A stretch of 64,000 nt of DNA from CALBPI01 sp038524795 (GTDB lineage Bacteria > Pseudomonadota > Gammaproteobacteria > Steroidobacterales > Woeseiaceae): the NCBI GenBank assembly GCA_038524795.1, contig JBCBIJ010000001.1, positions 62,001 through 126,000 on the forward strand, written 5' to 3'. The translations under genes were made by a program, and so were the position numbers. Below, piece after piece: positions 59,234 through 64,000 of this stretch (its first letter is position 1; each line of letters begins with the position of its first letter). The notes under the pieces are model-generated. The model was not told the origin of the DNA and ran no database searches. It was given only the letters and a program-made list of their open reading frames with translations.

Positions 59234-59509
59234 CTAGCGCAGCTTGTCGATGATATTGGCGATGAGGGCGTTGCGCTCAGCACTGCGCCGCGCTGCGTCG
59301 TCACCTTCGGGCACGTGGGTTTCGACCTGATCTCGTGTCAGTACGCCAGCGGCCTCGAGTAAGGTCTCGTGCGTGCCGAGTCGCTCTCGCAATACACTGA
59401 CCTCCATGGCCAAATGCAGCACGCAAGCCACAAGCTGGTCTTGCGTCAGTGTATCGAGCTGCTCAGGGCGTGGCAGTCGATGCGGATCTGCGTCGTTGGC
59501 CGTCTTCAC
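59234..59509 (-). CDS. Small coiled-coil protein
   Basis: A 91-residue protein, mostly alpha-helical, with a central coiled-coil stretch (LHLAMEVSVLRERLGTHETLL) and a charged C-terminus. It overlaps the stop of the methyltransferase gene by ATGA and ends 3 bp before the flavin monooxygenase start, so it belongs to the operon. It has the look of a subunit or assembly factor of one of its neighbours. No family is known. Confidence 0.65.
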   Translation of the reverse strand: MKTANDADPHRLPRPEQLDTLTQDQLVACVLHLAMEVSVLRERLGTHETLLEAAGVLTRDQVETHVPEGDDAARRSAERNALIANIIDKLR

Positions 59510-60636
59510 ATCGGACCCCGTGCACCGAACACCAGCATGTGGCCATCACCCAGCGGATCGTAGTCCGTGAAGCGGTGTTCCGCGTCGAAGCCAGCCCGTT
59601 CGAGCTGCGCACCAACGTCGAGATTCGCGAACCCGCTCCAGTAGGGCTCACCGTTGTTGATGACCTGCCAGTGGTTTGTGACCTGCTTGGTCACGGGCGT
59701 GCGGTGCACCTGGAACGGCACATCGACGTGCAGCATCACGCCCTTAGGCGCGATGAGTCGCCGCATCTCCTTGAGGATGTCCGGCAGGATGTCGTCGCCC
59801 GTTTCGTGGAACATGATGTTGGACACGATCAGGTCGAAGCTGCCCGCCTCAAAGCCCGTGTCACGGGCATCGACCTGGCGGTAGTGAATGGGCGTACCCA
59901 GATCTTCAGCCCAGACGTGGGCGAAGCGCAGGAATGGCGCTGACAAGTCGACACCCCAGATCTCGGCATCGGGGAACGCCTGCGCGTAGGCAATCGTCTC
60001 GGTACCTGGCCCGCAGCCCAGATCAAGAATGCGTTTGGGTGCAACATCGCCGAAGCGACGCTTCACCGCGGCAAGGATGTAATGCCCCATGCCAGGCTCG
60101 CCGGCAGCAGCGCCGGTCGACAGACCCTTGGCTGCGCGGTAGAGCTCGACCGTGCCGAAATAGCGCAACGCCGTGAGCAAGCCGTGCGTATCCGGTTCGC
60201 CGAAGTAGCCGCCAGGTTGCCGATGGATTTCTACGGAACGGATCGGCTCGGGCAGCTTGAGTGCCGGGTCGAGCTCGAGGCTCCCGCAACGTGTCGCGTC
60301 ATCGAGCGCGTCGTAGCGACGCTCGAGCTCGGGCAACAAACGTCGGCAGGTTTCGTCGACGGTGTCCCACATCAGGTTCTGCGACTCGTACACGGCCGCG
60401 CCCCAGAGCTGGTAGAGCGGGTGTTCGCGAAACAGGTCCGACACGTCCTCGCGGGATTCGGGCGCACGCCCCGCACGCGCTTCGAAACGCGGCGCGATCT
60501 CACGTTCGTAGGCGGCCGCAAGCTCACGCTCGACAGGACCGTTGAGGAAGCCCTTGAGCGCACCCACGAACTGTTGTCGCGCCAGCTCATCGTGCGTCGG
60601 CTGGTACAGCTCAGCGAATCGGGTCGCGTCGGTCAT
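59506..60636 (-). CDS. SAM-dependent methyltransferase with N-terminal helical domain
   Basis: A 376-residue class I methyltransferase. Residues 1 to about 150 are a helical extension (LARQQFVGALKGFLNGPVER). The SAM site ILDLGCGPGTETIAYAQAF lies near 200, followed by the acidic WGVDLSAPFL and the LIVSNIMFHETGDD motif. It is first in the four-gene operon; AAAGGAGG precedes the ATG at 60634-60636. The acceptor may be a phenolic or carboxylic compound linked to the flavin monooxygenase. Confidence 0.85.
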   Translation of the reverse strand: MTDATRFAELYQPTHDELARQQFVGALKGFLNGPVERELAAAYEREIAPRFEARAGRAPESREDVSDLFREHPLYQLWGAAVYESQNLMWDTVDETCRRLLPELERRYDALDDATRCGSLELDPALKLPEPIRSVEIHRQPGGYFGEPDTHGLLTALRYFGTVELYRAAKGLSTGAAAGEPGMGHYILAAVKRRFGDVAPKRILDLGCGPGTETIAYAQAFPDAEIWGVDLSAPFLRFAHVWAEDLGTPIHYRQVDARDTGFEAGSFDLIVSNIMFHETGDDILPDILKEMRRLIAPKGVMLHVDVPFQVHRTPVTKQVTNHWQVINNGEPYWSGFANLDVGAQLERAGFDAEHRFTDYDPLGDGHMLVFGARGPM

Positions 60637-60705
60637 CGGGCTGGCCTCCTTTGAATGGTGAACCAGTGTAGCGCGTGCGTGCGGCACCGACGAGAACGTG
60701 AGCAA

Positions 60706-61233
60706 TCAGTCCAGACTGCGCTGCATTACCATCATCGCTGCTTGATCAGGCAACACCTGCGGGTGCTCGAGTTGCACATGCGCGAGCAGCTCGAAGCCAA
60801 GTCGTTCGTAGAAGCCAATCGCATCACCGCGCGCCATGCTTTCGAGCCAGATGCCGTTGCAGTCGGCTGCAATTGCAATGACGGCGTCAACCACCTGACG
60901 CCCAAGACCGCGCCCGTGCGAGGACCGAGCCAGATAGATCCTGTGCAAGTAGACGTAGCGCGACTCAGGCGCCGCCTGTGGTGGATTCCTACCCTCGACG
61001 ATTCGGACGAACCCGGCTGGCTCGCCATTCCAATCGACCCGGAACAGTGTCGCGCCGGGTTCGGAATGCTCGACTTCAAGTGCCTCAACCGAAAAGGTCT
61101 CGTCGACGTAGGCCTCCCCACCGTCCTTCCAGAGGTGCGCATAAGCACGCGGGTACTCCACCCGCATGAAGGCCTCGAGCCAGCGCAAATCATCGCGACT
61201 CATGGGCACGAGCTTTAAGGCGTCATCAGGCAT
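60706..61233 (-). CDS. GNAT-family N-acetyltransferase
   Basis: A 175-residue acetyltransferase. The acetyl-CoA loop SSHGRGLGRQVVDAV follows the strand YLHRIYLAR, and the end IGFYERLGFELLAH is standard. The start at 61231-61233 lacks a ribosome-binding site; an internal ATG at 61201-61203 is an alternative. Monocistronic, 70 bp upstream of the methyltransferase operon on the same strand. The acceptor is unknown. Confidence 0.82.
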   Translation of the reverse strand: MPDDALKLVPMSRDDLRWLEAFMRVEYPRAYAHLWKDGGEAYVDETFSVEALEVEHSEPGATLFRVDWNGEPAGFVRIVEGRNPPQAAPESRYVYLHRIYLARSSHGRGLGRQVVDAVIAIAADCNGIWLESMARGDAIGFYERLGFELLAHVQLEHPQVLPDQAAMMVMQRSLD

Positions 61234-61539
61234 GGAGCAAGCGTAGGTAATGCGGCACCCGACGCCAAGCAAACCGTCGCATCGAATCCACAGGGAATTC
61301 TCCGAGTATTGCGGCGACGCGCTGGCAGCCTCCGACGGACACTGCTAACAGTCTGTTTTAATTGCAACTTCTTAAGTGAAATCGCGGAACCTGTTCACGT
61401 GACTTTCAGTCTCACTGTGCTATAGCTGACTCAAATCATTTCCGAATCTGCCGCTGCACAGGGCAGGTCACCAAGACACTGCTCCGGGGGGCGGGGCTCA
61501 GAGGAGGCGCGTTAGCGCAGCACAGCGAGGTCAAAAAAG
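61234..61539. promoter_or_regulatory. Divergent intergenic region with promoter-like sequence
   Basis: About 300 bp without a gene. Rightward, GTGACT (61399-61404) and TATAGC (61421-61426) with a 16-bp spacer make a plausible promoter for the hypothetical operon. AACAG-T-CTGTT (61347-61357) is a short palindrome resembling the GACTGTTT half-site seen at 4.2 and 13.3 kb. GAGG precedes the next ATG at 61540. Confidence 0.4.
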
Positions 61540-62169
61540 ATGGTCGATTCCCAGAACCGCGAACAGGTGGTGCCTGTGCACAACCTGCGTGACTTCTTCC
61601 GCACATCGGTGGACGACGCCGTTGCGCGACAAGGGGTGGCTATCGAACCACAAACCACACAGTACGTGGTCAACCTCCTCACACTCTACTCACGCTCCGA
61701 AGCACTCTACGACCACGACGGCGAGTGTTATGGCCTGCGCCCGCTCGCACTCATGCTCGCCGATGCGGCACAGGCGGAGTCGGCCGAAGCGCGCAGCCAA
61801 CACTTGCAACGCATCGGTGATGTGGCGCTATTCGTCTCCGGTTTTTTTATCGACAGCCTCGCCGAACGCGCGGTCGACGTGGACTACTACATCCACATGG
61901 GCGGCAACGCTTATGGCTCCTTGTCCGATGAATTGCGCGGCACCTTTCGCGGCAACGCGTTCTCCGACATCTACCGCGAGCTGGCCGCCAAGTTTGGCCA
62001 GGTCGTGGACGTGCTCAACGATGTCCGTGATGGTGGCAACACGACGCCCGGCGACGTGCAGCGGCTCTACGAGGTCTGGCGCAAGACAGGCAGCCAACGC
62101 GCGAAGGCGCAGCTCGAAACGCTGGGCATCACGCCGATGGTCGGGGGGGCTGGACCGAGACGGCACTGA
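61540..62169 (+). CDS. Conserved hypothetical protein, first of a pair
   Basis: A 209-residue soluble, helix-rich protein without a signal peptide. Conserved-looking blocks are HNLRDFFRTSVDDAV, YVVNLLTLYSRSEAL, DVALFVSGFFIDSLAER, DVDYYIHMGGNAYGSL and FSDIYRELAAKFGQVVDVLNDV. No family name is recalled. The stop overlaps the next gene's ATG by one base (TGATG), which marks a coupled pair. Function is unknown. Confidence 0.7.
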   Translation: MVDSQNREQVVPVHNLRDFFRTSVDDAVARQGVAIEPQTTQYVVNLLTLYSRSEALYDHDGECYGLRPLALMLADAAQAESAEARSQHLQRIGDVALFVSGFFIDSLAERAVDVDYYIHMGGNAYGSLSDELRGTFRGNAFSDIYRELAAKFGQVVDVLNDVRDGGNTTPGDVQRLYEVWRKTGSQRAKAQLETLGITPMVGGAGPRRH

Positions 62170-62816
62170 TGCTCGCTGAGCTTCAACAGCAGCACTGCGA
62201 CACCTACGGCGTCGCCGGCCACCCCGATGTGCGTGACTACCTGATCACGAATGCCGCCGTCGCGCAGGCGGTTGCGCGTGAGTCGCTGCTGGCTGGCACG
62301 AACGAGACGCTGCTGCTTGCCCAGGATGACGACGGGCTCGCGCTGTCGCTGTTTCTCGATGCGTCATTGCTCAAACGTCTTGAGGCGACGAACCCGCTGG
62401 GGACGCTCAAACCGCGCGCACTGGACGACTTCTGGCAGGTCGTCGAGGGCATCAGCCACTTCAACACCGTCGTACACCGAGCGCATCACGACCGGCACGT
62501 CAGCCTGCTTGAACTTGAGCTGCAGGCCGAGGTCGATAAATTTGTGGCGAGCCTGCAGCGCGCGTTGGCACAGGGCGACACCGCGTTGGCGCGTAACCTG
62601 CACGGCTGGTTGTTCGACGCGGTCCGCTTCCACGACGACCTCGATGGCGACGCGCTGGACCGCTACCGGGCCGCCAATGATCTCGCGGGGCGCTTTTGTG
62701 CGCGCCTCGCCGATGCGATGATCGGGGAGGTCGACGACGCGCTGGCGGAGCTCCGACGCTTTTTTCGCCTGCCCGCGGCCGACAAAATCAGCCACATCAA
62801 TACGCGCTGCATGTAG
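62169..62816 (+). CDS. Conserved hypothetical protein, second of a pair
   Basis: A 215-residue helical soluble protein. Recognisable blocks are ETLLLAQDDDGLALSLFLD, DDFWQVVEGISHFN and the histidine-rich VVHRAHHDRHVSLLELELQAEVDKF, followed by LHGWLFDAVRFH and KISHINTRCM at the end. The His cluster could bind metal, but this is inference. Coupled to the preceding gene by a one-base overlap. I do not recognise the family. Confidence 0.7.
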   Translation: MLAELQQQHCDTYGVAGHPDVRDYLITNAAVAQAVARESLLAGTNETLLLAQDDDGLALSLFLDASLLKRLEATNPLGTLKPRALDDFWQVVEGISHFNTVVHRAHHDRHVSLLELELQAEVDKFVASLQRALAQGDTALARNLHGWLFDAVRFHDDLDGDALDRYRAANDLAGRFCARLADAMIGEVDDALAELRRFFRLPAADKISHINTRCM

Positions 62817-62846
62817 CAGCGCGCCTGCGCTGCGGAAGGGGACATC

Positions 62847-63740
62847 ATGCAACTCAGGGCCTGTATAGGACTGGCGCCGTTCGTGCTGGCGTCCACCATT
62901 GCGCTCGCCAGCGAACCGCTGGAGCTGCCGCTCGTCGTGGAGACGGGCCAGCGCATGCAGGTGAACTACGTGCACACCAAGCGCCGGAATGATGTGGCCA
63001 ATAGCGGCGACATCCGTGGGCAGTTGCACGTCATTGATGCCGACTCGGACCCTGACAACCTGCTCGTTGAGTGGCAAACCGACTCGGTCCGGGTCAACGG
63101 TGTCGAAATTGACGCACGATCCCCGCAGGCGGCCGACCTGATGATTGGGCTGCCGATCACGTACATCGCCGACGCAGACCTGACGCCCATACGTATTTTT
63201 GACCGTGACGACCTGATGCGCCGGATCTTTAGCGCCGAGTTTTTCGCGGGCATCGACAATGCCTCGCGTGAAAAAGTGCGCGTGTTCATGGAGGACATGG
63301 GCGACGACACGTTCGCGCAACTGTTGCTCAAGATGCCGGGCTACCTGTCGCTTTGCCAGGGCACCGCGTTTGTGCCGGGTGAGCCCGTCGAATCTGACAC
63401 GTTTTTTCCATCGCCGATCCCCGGCGTCAAGATCGCGGGCACCGTGCGTTACGTCCTTGAGGTTGCAGATTCCGGTGCCGTGAAGGTGCAGTACTCGAGC
63501 AGCTACGACCCTGAGAGCGTGAAGGACTTCCTGCGCGCGGCCATTTCTCAGGGTAGTCTCGAAAACGCACCGTCGGAAGATGAGATTGCCGCAGTCAAAT
63601 TCGAGAAGACCGACATCGCGAACTGCGGCATCGACCGGAATACGGGATGGGTGCAGCGGATGACCTTCGCCAGCGAGGTCATTGCGCCTGATGGCGAACA
63701 AAGCGAGCGCTACGACATCGACGTCTTCCGCATCAACTAA
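62847..63740 (+). CDS. Exported hypothetical protein
   Basis: A 297-residue protein with signal peptide 1-21 (ALASE) and a mostly beta mature part (GQRMQVNYVHTKRRND, GQLHVIDADSDPDNLLVEWQTDSVRVNG). Two cysteines are present (LSLCQG, IANCGID). No recognised family; similar layouts are seen in periplasmic beta-sandwich proteins. AGGGGA lies upstream. It follows the coupled hypothetical pair by 30 bp and probably belongs to the same operon. Confidence 0.65.
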   Translation: MQLRACIGLAPFVLASTIALASEPLELPLVVETGQRMQVNYVHTKRRNDVANSGDIRGQLHVIDADSDPDNLLVEWQTDSVRVNGVEIDARSPQAADLMIGLPITYIADADLTPIRIFDRDDLMRRIFSAEFFAGIDNASREKVRVFMEDMGDDTFAQLLLKMPGYLSLCQGTAFVPGEPVESDTFFPSPIPGVKIAGTVRYVLEVADSGAVKVQYSSSYDPESVKDFLRAAISQGSLENAPSEDEIAAVKFEKTDIANCGIDRNTGWVQRMTFASEVIAPDGEQSERYDIDVFRIN

Positions 63741-63757
63741 GCGCAGGGACGCCACGG

Positions 63758-64000
63758 ATGCACGACACACCAGCGACACTGGACACGATGAGCCCCCGGG
63801 CGCGGTGGGGCCTGGCGCTGTTTTGCGTGGCGCTCGGCACCTACCCGATTCTGCTGGCGACAGGCGTCGTCGAGCCCGATCCCGGGCAACTGCATGCCCC
63901 GCCCTGGGTGGTGGGCATCGCGGGGGGCGTGTTCGTGCTGCTGGGCTTCTACCTGCCGTTTTCGGGCTCCAAGGTCAGCAACAACCTGTTCGGCGCGTTG
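63758..64000 (+). CDS. Membrane protein, N-terminal fragment
   Basis: The first 81 residues are visible; the gene runs off the right edge. Two transmembrane helices appear (about 17-36 and 48-67) before FSGSKVSNN. The ATG at 63758 lies 17 bp after the preceding stop; CAGGGAC precedes it. Family cannot be judged from this fragment. Confidence 0.55.
   Translation, partial: MHDTPATLDTMSPRARWGLALFCVALGTYPILLATGVVEPDPGQLHAPPWVVGIAGGVFVLLGFYLPFSGSKVSNNLFGAL

Noticed and set aside
62364..63779. A 471-codon open frame on the minus strand across the hypothetical operon
   Set aside because: The plus-strand genes have signal peptide, coupled starts and plausible composition; the minus frame has none of these.

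Overview
The window is about 64 kb of GC-rich chromosome, roughly 60-65% G+C by eye. It is densely packed with genes on both strands. The content suggests a free-living, probably marine or sediment, gammaproteobacterium: TonB receptors, periplasmic lipoproteins, a KatG, bifunctional Ada, Fur-like and Pho-like boxes, an EVE protein, an NDUFA9-like SDR and a rhombosortase-substrate lipoprotein. A Woeseiaceae or Steroidobacterales-like lineage is my guess only. I found no rRNA, tRNA, CRISPR array, prophage or intact insertion sequence. The only mobile-looking DNA is a family of REP/MITE-like palindromes with attached 28-29 bp tandem repeats near 0.2-0.5, 6.8 and 7.6-7.9 kb.

0-14.5 kb is mostly oxidative catabolism. 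It holds a YeeE/YedE fragment, an isoprenylcysteine-methyltransferase-like membrane enzyme with a ThuA-like protein, and a quinoprotein with an N-terminal haem (polyvinyl-alcohol-dehydrogenase-like) divergent from a TonB receptor. A tight five-gene operon follows: Rieske oxygenase, HMG-CoA-synthase-like/DUF35 fusion, SCP2-type thiolase, SDR and AhpD-like protein, with an acyl-CoA dehydrogenase divergent from it. The quinoprotein/TonB and Rieske/acyl-CoA dehydrogenase intergenic regions share an operator-like inverted repeat at the same distance from an identical -10 box, so they may be co-regulated. The ketosynthase-like domain has lost its catalytic Cys and His, which suggests a scaffold like the archaeal thiolase/HMGCS/DUF35 assembly.

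14.5-30 kb is envelope and regulation. It contains a CadC-like winged-helix/TPR regulator, an AAA ATPase, and a 1027-residue membrane-embedded patatin. A divergent pair follows: an XRE-type regulator and an operon of a PspA-like protein, a polytopic membrane protein and a rhombotarget lipoprotein with a GlyGly-CTERM tail. After these come a second TonB receptor and a DUF2167 operon with a membrane-anchored J-like peptide.

30-47 kb is mixed housekeeping and stress: an atypical SDR, a beta-barrel protein, an oligopeptidase-B-like lipoprotein, an Lrp/AsnC regulator divergent from an indoleamine 2,3-dioxygenase with a near-consensus Lrp box between them, Ada with a PEP-mutase-like enzyme, a sterol-desaturase-family protein, a TetR regulator, KatG and a Tat-type amidohydrolase.

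47-64 kb opens with a Tat-exported PhoX phosphatase preceded by a striking phased array of PhoB-like half-sites. It continues with a UbiA prenyltransferase, an EVE protein, a serine hydrolase, a ferredoxin-NADP reductase linked to a gene under Fur-like boxes, and an alpha/beta hydrolase lipoprotein. A four-gene minus-strand operon follows (methyltransferase, coiled-coil peptide, flavin monooxygenase, Asp/Glu-racemase-fold protein without catalytic cysteines). A conserved-hypothetical operon runs off the right edge.
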